Shown here piece after piece: positions 1 through 10,010 of a stretch of 64,000 nucleotides of DNA (its first letter is position 1; every line of letters starts with the position of its first letter). The position numbers were made by a program, and so were the translations under genes. Source of the stretch: Bettongia penicillata ogilbyi (lineage: Eukaryota > Chordata > Mammalia > Diprotodontia > Potoroidae). The stretch is from NCBI GenBank assembly GCA_023548195.1, contig JAJHZJ010000008.1, forward strand, positions 2,745,215-2,809,214. Reading direction: 5' to 3'. Under the pieces are notes generated by a model. That model ran no database searches and had not been told where the DNA came from. It was given only the letters and a program-made list of their open reading frames with translations.

Positions 1-99
1 GATGCGTGTCTTTCGTAGCGTTCTGAGTGGCCTGAATGCATAGGCTGTGGAAATAAGATTTGCTTCTTAGGAAATGTTTGGAGAAGTTCATTCACCTTT

Positions 100-290
100 C
101 CAAGCTTTAGTTTTTCATCTGCAAAATAAAAAGGTTGCCCCTTATTTAAAAAAAAAAAAAACCCTAAGAAATAAAGTCTGAGTAGGACACTTAGAAGTGG
201 GTTCACAATTCTCGCAACCTCAATTTCCTCAACTGTAAAATGAGGAGTGTGGACTATATGACTGTGGAAGCTCTAAATCTATTATTTCAT
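100..290 (+). mobile_element. MIR/CORE-SINE relics
   Basis: Two short matches to the CORE-SINE motif (a 'cctcaatttcctcaactgtaaaatgag'-like block near 220-245 and a poorer one near 105-135). They look like two old overlapping MIR-type copies. The boundaries are vague. Confidence 0.4.
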
Positions 291-404
291 GAAGCTTGGG
301 GACCCACACCCCTGGTCTCAAAATAACCAGTGCCCCCTAAATCTGGTGTGTTGCAGAGAGGGCACATGCCCCCTGTTACCCCATAAACTCCACGTGGACA
401 ACGT

Positions 405-500
405 AGTACCAAGGTTTATTTCCCCCATTGCCTACTAGCACCATGCTTTGCACAGAGTAAGAGTTTAATAAATATCTGCCAAGTCGAATTAAATTGAACA
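405..500 (+). mobile_element. L2 3'-end relic
   Basis: The run from 'cccccattgcc' through 'gcacagagtaagagtttaataaatatctg' has the layout of the L2 LINE 3' terminus: a cccccat-type start, a 'gcacagtgcctggcac'-like middle and a 'ttaataaat' end. Old and short. Confidence 0.5.
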
Positions 501-871
501 TTGGCATAGGCACAGTAAAATGACAAAAGAATTTGTCTCCCTCATGTGCCGGGTGAGTGCACTGTCAGCAATCAATAAGCAATAAATACTGTAATAATCA
601 TGAGTCCTGATCCTGTGCAACAGACATGTGAGCTACTAATCCAAACAAAAGCTTGTTAACTATATTAATTTAGTCCAACAGAGGAAGAATGATGGGAATG
701 AGCCGTTGGCTGCTATCTCATTTCTCACAACGGCAGACACATCATTCTTTCTCTCCATGGTCCAGCCTATGAATTCAGTAATTAAATTATATACTGCTCT
801 TGATAGAGGCTGGGGAAGCAAAACGAAAAGGACTTCTTTAAATATAGAGTTTATTCTTTATTCCCCTCGAT
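501..871. other. Unassigned sequence
   Basis: AT-rich single-copy-looking DNA. No repeat motif, splice-bounded exon or RNA gene was recognised. Confidence 0.4.
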
Positions 872-1052
872 CAGGAGTGGGGAACCTGATGCTTCAAAGC
901 CACATGTGGATCTCTAGGTCCTCAAGTGCAGCCCATTGAATCTAAACTTCATAGAACAAATAGTCCTAGTAAAAGGATTTGTTCTGTAAAACTTGGACTC
1001 AGTCAAAAAGCCACACCCAAAGACCTGGAAGGTCACAAGTTCCCCAACCCTG
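872..1052. mobile_element. Palindromic hAT-type MITE, copy 1
   Basis: A 181-bp non-autonomous DNA transposon that is one long imperfect palindrome. The left arm (CAGGAGTGGGGAACCTG... to ...AGAACAAAT) is matched by the reverse complement of the right arm (ATTTGTTCTG... to ...GTTCCCCAACCCTG). The flanks are CCCTCGAT at 864-871 and CCCTTGAT at 1053-1060: an 8-bp target duplication differing by one C-to-T change at a CpG, which is the hAT signature length. A second copy lies at 51811-52014. It has no coding capacity; a hAT transposase elsewhere must have moved it. The exact family name was not established. Confidence 0.85.
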
Positions 1053-1339
1053 CCCTTGATAAAACTCAGGCTCAAAGGCACAACATAGGCAAGTTTGATT
1101 ATTTTCCAAGTCACCTATGAGCTCCTTTAGACAAATGTCTACTTTTATATGTCATTGCAACCAACATTTGTTGTGAAAAATGTTGAATTCATAGCCTCCA
1201 CATTCATTCTCCAAACTTCCTTTGAAGTTTGATCTTCATTCCTTTTCTCCCAACCTTATCTGATATCATGATAATATCACCAGTTCCCAGAACTGTAAAT
1301 GGGAACTCAAGAGACTAGGGCAGTTTAAATTGAGTGGGG
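1053..1339. other. Unassigned sequence
   Basis: No repeat, exon or RNA signature recognised apart from the 8-bp target duplication at its left edge. Confidence 0.4.
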
Positions 1340-1545
1340 GTGGGATTCATCCCAAGCAGGAGCTCTTTATGTTTTTTGTGTTGCCAACTCCTTTGGCCAT
1401 CTGACAAAGGACTCCTTTTCAGAACAATGTTTTTAAGTGTATAAATTCATAGGATTTCAAACATATACCAATGATATGAAAGGCAGTGATCAAAAAAAAA
1501 ATTAAGTTTATGGACTCCAGATTGAGAACACTGATCTAAGAAATG
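1340..1545 (+). mobile_element. Ancient DNA-transposon-like relic
   Basis: The stretch with 'tttttgtgttgcc', 'ctcctttggccatctg', 'tttcagaacaatgtttttaagtg' and the end 'ctccagattgagaacactg' resembles an old mammalian non-autonomous DNA transposon. Parts of the same pattern recur at 34680-34790 and 53355-53470. Family not assigned. Confidence 0.5.
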
Positions 1546-1602
1546 ACCTCTCCACTGTGTGGCAGAGATAGGCTAGAGACTTGTCATAGGAGCTGAGAAG
1601 GT

Positions 1603-1923
1603 TGTAATGGTAATTTAAATGGGAAGATCTTCCTCATTCTTAAATAGGCCCATGTAACCTGCTTAAATCACTTGGAAACCTAAGGCACATGTGGTGGGGG
1701 AAGGCTTGGGAATGACTTTGTTCCTTGCAGTGCTAATGTGTATTGACTTCTTGGTTGCTATGACTGATTTGGCTTTCTGGTATTGAGATTTGGCTTTCTG
1801 GTGTCTGAATAAATACTTTTCTTCTGCTTTCTGTGTGGAGAATCTGTTATCCTTTGAGATTCAGAACTATGCCGGCATATTCATAGTCACCATCAGTGTT
1901 GTGAATATTGCCTTGACAATATA
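1603..1923 (+). mobile_element. Solo ERV LTR with internal deletion
   Basis: Starts TGTAATGGTAATTTAAATGG and runs to about 1923, flanked by perfect GAAGGT repeats at 1597-1602 and 1924-1929 (seven bases if the A before each is counted). The same LTR family is found reversed at 52613-53056 and 53835-54285, where copies are about 445-451 bp. This copy is 321 bp because roughly 130 bp is missing after 'cacatgtgg' near 1695. The terminal CA appears decayed to TA. No internal viral sequence remains, so this is a solo LTR left by recombination between the two LTRs. Confidence 0.75.
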
Positions 1924-1929
1924 GAAGGT

Positions 1930-2219
1930 TAAGAAGAGGTCAGGCTGTTCAGAAATGATGGGTTTGGGGATAAAGATAAACGCTATGATCGAAGTGTTGA
2001 TCCTGTTTGGGAGAATGTAAAGAGACCAGCAGGTCCCTAGATGATGATAAGAAAAGGTCTGGATTAGGATGGGGTTCGGTTAAATGACCAGACTTGTTTG
2101 CTGAATGATAGTGAGAGGAGCATCTGAAAGTGATATTGGGAAGCAAGGAAAGTACCAGCTCTCCCTCTTCCTGGCCTTAGGTGACAGAAAAAACAGCTGT
2201 CCTTGAAGAGGGTATCAAT
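1930..2219. other. Unassigned sequence
   Basis: No recognised repeat or exon. The composition is ordinary for the window. Confidence 0.35.
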
Positions 2220-2345
2220 AGATCATAGATCCAGAGATGGAAGATGTCTCCAAACCTTTTACCTCATGGATGAGGAAACTGAGTATATTGAGGTTAAGTG
2301 ATTTTCCCACGGTCACAAGTATCTGAGGTGGGATTTGAACCTACC
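2220..2345 (-). mobile_element. MIR/CORE-SINE relic
   Basis: Contains the antisense MIR core ('ctcatggatgaggaaactgag', then 'ggttaagtgatttt', 'ggtcacaagt', 'gatttgaacc'). Confidence 0.6.
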
Positions 2346-2367
2346 TTTTAAAAAAGGAATTAATTAA

Positions 2368-2735
2368 TTTTTTAGTTTTCAACATTCAGTTTTATAAGAT
2401 TTTGAGTTCTAAAATTTTTCTCCCTTCTCTCCTCCTTCCCCAAAATGGCATGCAATCTAATACAGGCTATACATGTACAATCATATTATACATTTTCACA
2501 ATGGTCATGTTGTAAAAGAAGAATGAGAATAAAAGGAAAAACCACAAGAAAGAAAAAAGAATGCTTCAATCTGCATTCAGACTCCATCATTCTTTCTCTA
2601 GATGTGGATAGAATTTTCCATCTCCAGTCTTTTGTAACTGTCTTGGATCATTGCATAGCTGAGGAGAGCTAAGTCTATTAAAACTGATCATTGCACAATG
2701 TTGCTATTACTATGTACAATGTTCTCCTGTGAACC
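2368..2735 (-). mobile_element. 5'-truncated L1, 3' end
   Basis: The + strand reads 'agttttcaacattcagtttt' then 'cttctctcctccttccccaaaatggcatgcaatctaat', 'tctttctctagatgtggatag' and 'gtacaatgttctcctg'. This is the reverse complement of the marsupial-type L1 3' end also seen sense at 27722-28170. The copy breaks off at about 2735, before any ORF2 coding motif. Confidence 0.85.
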
Positions 2736-2934
2736 CATCCTTTTTGACTCCATGCTGCCTTGAAGCATGTGATATCTTCAAGAAAAAAAAAAGTTTCATT
2801 AATTTCCAGAAGATGGAAAGAATAAGAGAGGAAGATATCTAAAATGGTAGATTTAGAAGTGGAAGGGATTATATTTTAGAGATAAGGAACTCAAGGCCCT
2901 AGAAAACTGAAGTTATTTACTCAAGATCTTGTGT

Positions 2935-3000
2935 TCATCCTCCATTTTTGAAGACCATGACATCAGAGAAATGATGACATGACTTGCATTGGACTTTGTT
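2935..3000 (-). mobile_element. RTE-type SINE tail fragment
   Basis: The segment 'gaagaccatgacatcagagaaatgatgacatgacttgca' is the reverse complement of the tail of the long SINEs at 10414-10718 and 55458-55772. It sits between MIR-like flanks, so it is probably a truncated insertion in an older MIR. Confidence 0.55.
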
Positions 3001-3384
3001 TTGAGATCACATTTATGGGTGACAGTACTAGAATTCAAATTCAGGTCCCTAGATTCAAAAATTCATCTCTCCACTGCCACATGGAAGAGGAATGCTTTAG
3101 AGAACATTGTGGAAAGGGAGGGCTGACCAGGACAGGAGGGCAAAGGCTAAACTAACTTTTAGAGGAAAGGGGCAACTAGGATACCTGCAATAGTCCCAGG
3201 ACCTGGGCGGGGCTGGTTTCCAAGCTAAGCAATGTGTTGGAAGTAGACTTATCCTAGTGTGAAGGAAAGGCCCTAGGAGACCAGCTATCAACCAGAAACA
3301 CTTAAGGGCTGAAAGATCAGGGATCTGGGCAAGAGCAAGTTGGCCTTCTCATTCTCCTCTTTGATCACCGTATACATGAACATA
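3001..3384. other. Mostly unassigned sequence
   Basis: The first 80 bases may be the end of an antisense MIR ('gaattcaaattcaggtcc'). The rest shows nothing recognisable. Confidence 0.35.
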
Positions 3385-3634
3385 TGTTGTTAAGTCATTT
3401 TTCAGGCATGTCCAACTCTTCGTGACCCCATTTGGAGGTTTCTTGGCAGAGATACTGGAATGGTTTGTCATTTCTTTCTCCAGTTCATTTTACAGATGAG
3501 GAAACTAAGGCAAACAGTTAAATGACTTGACCAGGGTCACACAGCTAGTAAGTGTCTAAGGCTAGAGTTGAACCCAGGAAGATGAGTCTTCCTGACTCCA
3601 GGTATGGAATTCTATCCACTGTACCACCTAACTT
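3385..3634 (-). mobile_element. tRNA-headed, RTE-tailed SINE
   Basis: A full-length antisense copy. It opens with the RTE-like tail ('gttaagtcatttttcaggcatgtccaactcttcgtgacccc'), then the body ('gagatactggaatggtttgtcatttctttctccag', 'gatgaggaaactaaggc', 'ggtcacacagctagtaag'), and closes with the tRNA-like head ('ctatccactgtaccaccta'). Confidence 0.9.
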
Positions 3635-4371
3635 TCAATAAAGTCAAACTTTCACTCCGAAAATAGCATTACCATTCTCTTGTTGCAAACATGTGCATTG
3701 TCCTAAATATTCCCAAATCTCACCAAAAGCAAACTTTTAAAAAAATTCCCGATGTATCCATTCCCTTTCTAGGAGAGCCATCCCCTATAACAAAGAATAA
3801 AGAAGAGAACAATTATAAATAGGCCATCAAAACTAAACCAACACAGTGAAAAAGTCTAATGTCATAGGCAGTGTTCCATACCCATGGTCCTCCACCTCTG
3901 CCAAGAAGAGGGACAGGTATAAGAGCAAACTTGCTTATGTGTGACAATAAATGAAACCTTTCAGGAAATACCCTGAGCAAATCTCAAAGGCCAGTTGTGT
4001 TAGAGAACAGTGGGTGCACTGGTCTGGCTACAGCAGAATGTGTATAAGCAAGACAGAATCTGACACATAGTAGGTAATTAACAGATCCTTATTGATTGAT
4101 TAACAGATTTTGTGGTAGATAGAATCTGCTTACATGTAAAATGATTTACCAATAAGCTTGGTTCAACATAACTAAAAAATATTATTTCTGATAGATCTAA
4201 TCACTAAACAATACTGAGTGATTCTGATTTATTTGTTTCAACACCCCTAATAAATTGTATCTTCTTTCGTTTGAACCCTTAATTCCACCCTGACTCCATC
4301 TTTCTGGATCCTGGTTATACAGTATTAACTGTCCCTCCTAGCCTGATATCATTTGCAAATGAGCTAAACAT
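3635..4371. other. Mostly unassigned sequence
   Basis: Unique-looking DNA. A short L2/MIR-type end ('gacacatagtaggtaattaacag...ttattgattgatt') lies at about 4045-4110. Nothing else was recognised. Confidence 0.4.
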
Positions 4372-4590
4372 TCCAGAGAGCCAGACTTGAAGTCAGGAAG
4401 TTCAAATGTGACCTCAGACTCTTACTAGCTGTGTGACCCTGGGAAAGTCACTTAACCTGTTTGCCTCAGTTTCTCATCTGTAAAATGAGCCAGAGAAGGA
4501 AATGGAAAACCACTTCAGTAAATTTGCCAAGAAAACCCCAAATTGAGTCACAAAGAGTTGGACAAGACTGAAACAACTGAACAATAAACA
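4372..4590 (+). mobile_element. tRNA-headed, RTE-tailed SINE
   Basis: A sense copy lacking the first bases of the head: '...gaagtcaggaag', 'tagctgtgtgaccctggg', 'gagaaggaaatgg', and the tail 'gagtcacaaagagttggacaagactgaaacaactgaac'. Confidence 0.9.
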
Positions 4591-4599
4591 AGCGCTCCA

Positions 4600-4900
4600 T
4601 CTTACAACTTTATCTGATTCATAGACATTGATAAAGGACTGAACAAAATAAGGTGGAGAAGAAAGCCCTGAAGTTCATCACTAGAAACCTCCCTACCCTA
4701 TGATCAACATAGACTTTGGGGAAGAAGAGTTTAACCAGTCTAACTATAATATCAAACAGCGGATATTTTTTCATTTGTCCACAAGGATGTCATGAGAACC
4801 TGTCAAGTACTTCATTGAAAAGCAAGCACATGAGGCCTACAGCATTTCCTTGACCCACCAGTCATTTGTCAGAAAAGGAAATGAGGAAATTTTGCCATTA
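4600..4900 (-). mobile_element. CR1/L3-type LINE reverse-transcriptase fossil
   Basis: The + strand reads 'tgtccacaaggatgtcatgagaacctgtcaa'. Its reverse complement encodes SHDILVDK in one frame, the stretch that follows the catalytic aspartate block in CR1/L3 reverse transcriptases. Nearby '+' phrases ('tgataaaggactgaacaaaat', 'ctagaaacctcccta', 'aaaaggaaatgagg') fit the downstream coding region reversed. Frameshifts and stops are frequent, so this is a very old dead copy. Confidence 0.65.
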
Positions 4901-5149
4901 ATTTTTTACATTTTTTGTTGGGCAAGATGACAGATCCTTACAGAGAGAAGATAGATGTCTGTGCCATTGGAAAACATCCTCTGATTCTATGATATATGTT
5001 TGGTGCCAATCCAACTTTTAAAAAGCACATTATGGCAAGAAGTGCTCTGCAAATGCAAGCTCTTTTTAATAAAATACTTAATTTTCACAATTTTCTATTG
5101 ACCAGCATAGTATAAACAAGCTGATAAGTAATAACTTCATCCATAATTA
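4901..5149. other. Unassigned sequence
   Basis: AT-rich. Perhaps a further decayed part of the CR1/L3 copy, but no motif confirms it. Confidence 0.3.
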
Positions 5150-5260
5150 GACTATTAACTCCTGATGGAAAGGATACCATCCTACTTTTCCTCTTTAGTA
5201 CTACGCACATAGCTGGAGTTGAGTGAATATTTATTGCTGGGTTGATTCATTAATCGTTAT
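5150..5260 (+). mobile_element. L2 3'-end relic
   Basis: 'actcctgatggaaaggatacc' followed by 'actacgcacatagctggagttgagtgaatatttattgctgg' matches the order of blocks in the L2 3' end with strong divergence. Confidence 0.5.
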
Positions 5261-5704
5261 CATGTCTATGCAAAAGCAAAATATGAACCTACAATCCTTA
5301 ATGGCATCTTAATTTAGAGACCTACCAATTCTCTTTAGTTCATGAGCAGCCAATTTTTAAACTTCCATTTTCAAAATTTTAAAATTCATTTTCTAGGTCC
5401 AAAGGGGTTTCTTTACCCTTGCCAAGTCCCAGTTATTACTTTGAAATACAAGTCAACCTTGGTCTCAGCACAGTCATTTAGCCCAAGTGCATATTAGCAC
5501 ATCTATTTATGCATGGCATCGACAGTTGTATGTCCAAGGTTTTGTTCGAAGCAAATAGAATTCCACTGTTTTCATTTGCTATTATAATCATAGAGCTACA
5601 AAAATTTCTCATTTGCAGTCAGTACATATCAAACAGTTGCAAATTATTGGAGTTAACAGTTTGTTTGGGTTTTTTGCTAACTATGCAACTAGACTTAAGG
5701 GCAG
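5261..5704. other. Unassigned sequence
   Basis: No repeat or exon signature recognised. A 66-codon open frame at 5509-5709 shows no known domain and is taken as chance. Confidence 0.35.
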
Positions 5705-5935
5705 AGTGATAATAGAGCTGGCCTTTAAGTAGTGCCTTGTGGTTTCAAAGTACTACTTTACATATGTTATTTCAGACTATTTTATCATCATCATCATTAT
5801 TCCCATTTTACAGATGAGAAAGCTAAGGCTGAGAAGGATTAAGGATTAAACTACTCAGTGTGAGACTAGATTCGAGACTAGATTCAAATTCAGGTCTTCT
5901 TGACCCCAATTTCTATCCCACTGTGCCACCTAACA
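5705..5935 (-). mobile_element. MIR/CORE-SINE relic
   Basis: A nearly full antisense MIR-type element: 'aagtactactttacatatgttat', 'cccattttacagatgagaaagc', 'ctcagtgtgagac' and 'tctatcccactgtgccaccta'. It includes a short (TCA)n run near 5782. Confidence 0.75.
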
Positions 5936-5939
5936 AGCA

Positions 5940-6125
5940 AGTTTCTAAAACTTCACAAGACCATGGAAGGACCATTTGGGGTCATCTACCTCATTAAGGC
6001 AGTTGGGGCCCAGAAGAATTAAATTGCTCAATAAAGTCATAAGGAAGTGAGTAGCAGAGTCAGGTTTTGAACCCAAGTCTTCTGAATTCAGGTCTAAAAC
6101 CAACATACTTTTCATTATACCATGT
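5940..6125 (-). mobile_element. MIR/CORE-SINE relic
   Basis: A second antisense MIR core: 'ggtcatctacctcattaagg', 'ggggcccagaagaattaaattgct', 'gtcaggttttgaacccaagtcttctg'. Confidence 0.6.
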
Positions 6126-6129
6126 TGTT

Positions 6130-7367
6130 TCTCATGTCATTTTATATACAATATTTATTTGATCCCCAACTTTTCAGGAGAGTCTGCTGCATAAAGAAAG
6201 ACCAACCTATGTATGTATAAACAAAATCTGTTTTATCTTTTGGCCATGAAATTAGGGAATGGCACTTTTAAAAATCCCTGCCCTGTTTTGTATCTACCTC
6301 TTTGTTTTTCGCCTCAGCAAATCTATCAAGATTTGATGATTAAGACATCACTGCTTCTAGGACTGAATTTCAAATGTGGAGAATAGAAGAAAGCTTTGTC
6401 AGAAGCATACTGTCATCACCCTGAATTCTTCTCCATGCCAAGAAATGGCCCAGTTGGCTTTGCAAGATTTTGCTCTACAGATCTGACCTTGTAGCCATTT
6501 TCATCCATGACTCTGATTGACTCTCATGGAAATTACACGTGTAGGATCAACCCTGAAAGAAAAAAAAATTTGTGTAAAATGTAAATCTGAAAAAAAACCC
6601 AGGCAATTTTCTTGTGCCACTTTCTATTTCCGTGTAAGTTACTGGATGCCAATCATTCTTCCTTTTTAAAATTCAGATTTGTCAAACAGCATGTAAGCTT
6701 TCAATGTCGTACAAGAAAAGATAATGCCTCATGTGGAACAGTCACTCACGTTGGTTCTATGAAAGTGCCTACTCAATGTGAATTTATCAGATTGCTGGTT
6801 TTATAGAAATATTAACTATCTCATTAAATTATATACTCTACTATGGGGTCATCGAGGAATTTACTGAAGGGTAATCCGCACGGTATTAAAGTTCTAGATA
6901 GGGTGCTCTTTATTGACATACGGAATCACTAGTCATTTTGCAAGGTGTATTTTAACTGATTTAGCAAGGTGACTGCCTAGGAAATCGCTATAAATGAAAG
7001 CAGATGTTAAATTGCGTTTGTGTGCTAACAGCTATCATAACCTGCTTGACATGTCCTGCAGGCCATCAACTAACTGGTGAGCTCCTAACTGATTTCTGGT
7101 ATGTGATATAAAGAATCAAAAGAAGCATTTTGGTTGCAGCGTACAGTGTGTGTTAAAAGGCAGCAAACTGCCATAATTGTCAATAAGTTGCAAATGAATG
7201 TTTATAGATGTCATGGATTGGCCGGAGGTCCCTCTCCACCAAAGGAGCCCTGGTTCTGGGTTCACACAGACTCATGGTCATCCTGGGAGTGGGTCTGTCC
7301 TGTAAAAATCAGAGCTCATGCCTTTTTTTCATACTCTTTGGCTTAATATGCCCCCATCCAGAGTTAT
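6130..7367. other. Unique block, candidate conserved noncoding element at 6840-7205
   Basis: No interspersed repeat recognised across more than 1.2 kb. The 6840-7205 part keeps several CpGs, carries an irregular non-repetitive text rich in short AT motifs, and has no long open frame, a look often seen in conserved noncoding elements. Conservation cannot be tested here. Confidence 0.3.
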
Positions 7368-7384
7368 TCCAGGAAAAAATCCTT

Positions 7385-8090
7385 TCTTTAAAAAAAAAAA
7401 AAATGGTATTTTTTTTTCTAATCACAGGCAAAGACAATTTTCAACATTCATTTTTTTAAATACTTTGAGTTCCAAATTTTTCTCCTTCCTCCCTCTTCCC
7501 AAGACAGAGAGCAATCTGATATGTTATACATGTACAATCACATAAAGAATATTTCCACATTAGTCATATTGTGAAAGAAGAAACAGAAAGAAAGGAAATA
7601 AAATGTGAAAATAGTATGCTTTAATCTGCATTCAGAGTCTATAGTTCTTTCCCTGGATGTGGATAGTATTTTCCATCATGAGTCTTTTTGGAATTGTCTT
7701 GGGTCATTGTATTGTTGAGAAGAATTAAGTTAATCATAGTTCATCATCTTACAATGTTACTGTTATTGTGTACAATGTTCTCCTAGTTCTGCTCATTTCA
7801 CTCAGTATCATTTCATGTAAGTCTTTCCAGGTTTTTCTAAATCTGACTGCTCATCATTTCTTATGGGACAATAGTATTCCATTACATTCACATACCACAA
7901 CTTGTTCAGTCTCTTCCCAAATGACAGGCGTCCCCTCAATTTCCAGCTCTTTGCCACCACAAAAAGAACTGCTATAAATATTTTTGTAAGTGTGGGTCCT
8001 TTTCCCTTTTTTATGATGTCTTCGGAATACAGACCTAGGACTATTGCTGGATCAAAGGGTATGCACAGCTTGATTGCCCTTTGGGCATAG
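7385..8090 (-). mobile_element. 5'-truncated L1 with intact target duplication
   Basis: Antisense L1 3' end and the last part of ORF2. TCCAGGAAAAAATCCTT at 7368-7384 and TCCAGGAAAACATCCTT at 8091-8107 flank it: a 17-bp target duplication with one mismatch. The minus strand from about 8113 reads through the ORF2 C-terminal region (GLYSEDIIKKGKGP, then NVMEYYCPIRNDEQ), with the last frame broken near 7810. A poly-T run near 7408-7420 is the poly-A tail of the element. Truncation falls within the ORF2 C terminus, so this copy was dead on arrival. Confidence 0.9.
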
Positions 8091-8107
8091 TCCAGGAAAA
8101 CATCCTT

Positions 8108-9079
8108 AAACAAGGTTCAGGTGTGGCTGATGTCTGAGATTCTCCCAAAAAGGGATTAACAAAACCCCATCTGGAAAAGCTACACGATATACTAAGTGGT
8201 AGTTATCAAGTACGGGACAGCTATTTATTTCCTCTAACACAAAAGAAAGACTTAAAATCAAAAGATACATAAGCCTACATTGACAAATACATAAAACATG
8301 AAACAATAACCCATCACAAAAAACACACAGGAAACCATGAACAGATAGAGTGAGGGTCAAAATGTCCCTTAGCCACTACTACTCCCCCCCTCAAAAAAAT
8401 CCAGTCTTAGATGGAGTAGTCTATAGGTAATTCAGAGGAGAAGAAAAAGAGTGAATATTTAGCTATGAAATATTTGGAGATAGTTCTACCCTAGTGATTT
8501 TTCCTCCAAACTGACCTTGGATTGAACTAAATAACAGTCACAGGTAGAAGACTTGAAATCTTGAAATTGTTCCAGGGAGGGAGAAATGCAAGAATTTGGT
8601 GATTAGAGAAACCAGTATCTTATCTCCACCCCCCAAAAAAATCATTCTAAGATTTGCTGGAACTTAGTCATTTTACGAGAGAATCAACCTGGAAACCCTA
8701 TGATAGAAAATCAGAATATGGCTCTTTTCATCTGGGAAGTGAAGATAATGCTACTTGCCCTCCAGGATCCTACCAGTTCTTAGAACAATACAGTTTTAAG
8801 GCTGGAGTATACTTTAGTTTCATTCTCTAGGTATAAAGAAGAGTGAGTTCCATAGAAGCAAAGCTATCATTCCTTTCCAGGCTCCACTCCTAACTCTCCT
8901 CTCACATGTTCTCTACCATGCCAACTTGCCCCCTCTCCATGGAATTTCACTCTATCTCTGGATTTCTCACAGTGGAAGTACCCTTCACCCCCTGTTTCCC
9001 CTTCCTTGCATTGGCCAGTTCCTCTTAGAAATTCCATTTTAAGGGAAAAAATACCCAACTCAACCATGTTTTTGTTCCT
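8108..9079. other. Unassigned sequence
   Basis: Contains a C-run (8385-8392), A-runs and a pyrimidine-rich stretch at 8870-9000. Text at 8875-8925 resembles 9083-9130 ('aggctccact...ctaccatg'), so the L2 below may begin here as a partly duplicated copy. No exon recognised. Confidence 0.35.
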
Positions 9080-9290
9080 CTCTAGGCTCCACTATTGACT
9101 CTCAGGATTTTTTCTACCATGTCCCCAGCATAGTCCCTTTCCTGTGAACCACTTTTAGGTTTCTTTTATGTATTGTTTTCCTCCCATTAGAATGCAAGAT
9201 CTGTCTTTCCTGCCTCTATTTGTATTCTTAGAGCTGTATCCTTAGAGTAGGTGCTTAATAAAAGCTTATGGACTTGACTTGATTTGCTCA
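9080..9290 (+). mobile_element. L2 3' end
   Basis: 'ctcccattagaatgcaagatc' then 'agctgtatccttagagtaggtgcttaataaaagcttatggacttgac' is the L2 terminus in sense orientation. Confidence 0.7.
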
Positions 9291-9559
9291 AACTATCATC
9301 CTGCCAGTCAAGTCTTTACCTGTATTTGTTTTCTCATGTTTGAGTAGAAATCCAAGTTCCCATTTCTTTCTTGATCAATAGCTTAATTGAATATAGTGAA
9401 AAATAAAATGTACATTCATTTGTTTCCATAGTAGCCATCTCAGATTCATCTGTTCTCTGACACAGACTATTTTCATTTCAAGAAACCTTGCCTTCTTTTC
9501 AGCTACAACTATTTCAATATAAGTATGCACTGTACTTTATGGAATTTTCAGCATAATTT

Positions 9560-9792
9560 GATGTTCAGTCGTGTCCAACTCTTTGTGACTCCATTTGGGT
9601 TTACTTGGCAAAGATGCTGGAGTAGTTTGCCATTTCCCTCTCCAGTTCATTTTAAAGAAGAGGAAACAGGTTAAGGGACTTGCCTAGGATCACATAGCTA
9701 GTAAGTAAATGTCTGAGGCTGGTTTTGAACTCAGGAAGATAATTAGTCTTCCTGATGTCAGGCCCAGCACTCTTATACCACCTAGCTGTCCA
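9560..9792 (-). mobile_element. tRNA-headed, RTE-tailed SINE
   Basis: An antisense full-length copy from 'atgttcagtcgtgtccaactctttgtgac' (RTE-type tail) to 'ccacctagctgtcc' (head). Confidence 0.92.
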
Positions 9793-9849
9793 CATAATTC
9801 TTACTTTACAGTATTTTTGCCTTGTGGACTGATTTTAGAACCTAACACC

Positions 9850-10010
9850 TTGGGATAACATAAAACTCCATTATATACTCTCTACGCAGATGATACACAT
9901 TACCTAGTACCTTTTTGACATCACCAACTGAGTAAATCATGACTTCAGTGTATCCAAAATGGAATTCAGTATCTTTCCCCCCCAAACCCATCCTTCTTTC
10001 AATGATCATT
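9850..10010 (+). mobile_element. L2 reverse-transcriptase fragment with YADD box
   Basis: Codons at 9880-9909 read L-YADD-THYLV, with YADD at 9883-9894. This is the catalytic box of L2-clade reverse transcriptases (followed by T and a hydrophobic residue), unlike the FADD of L1. Downstream, 'gtatccaaaatggaattcagtatctttc' matches the next L2 coding block (Met/Ser-Lys-Thr-Glu-Leu region). The frame is not open overall. Confidence 0.65.
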
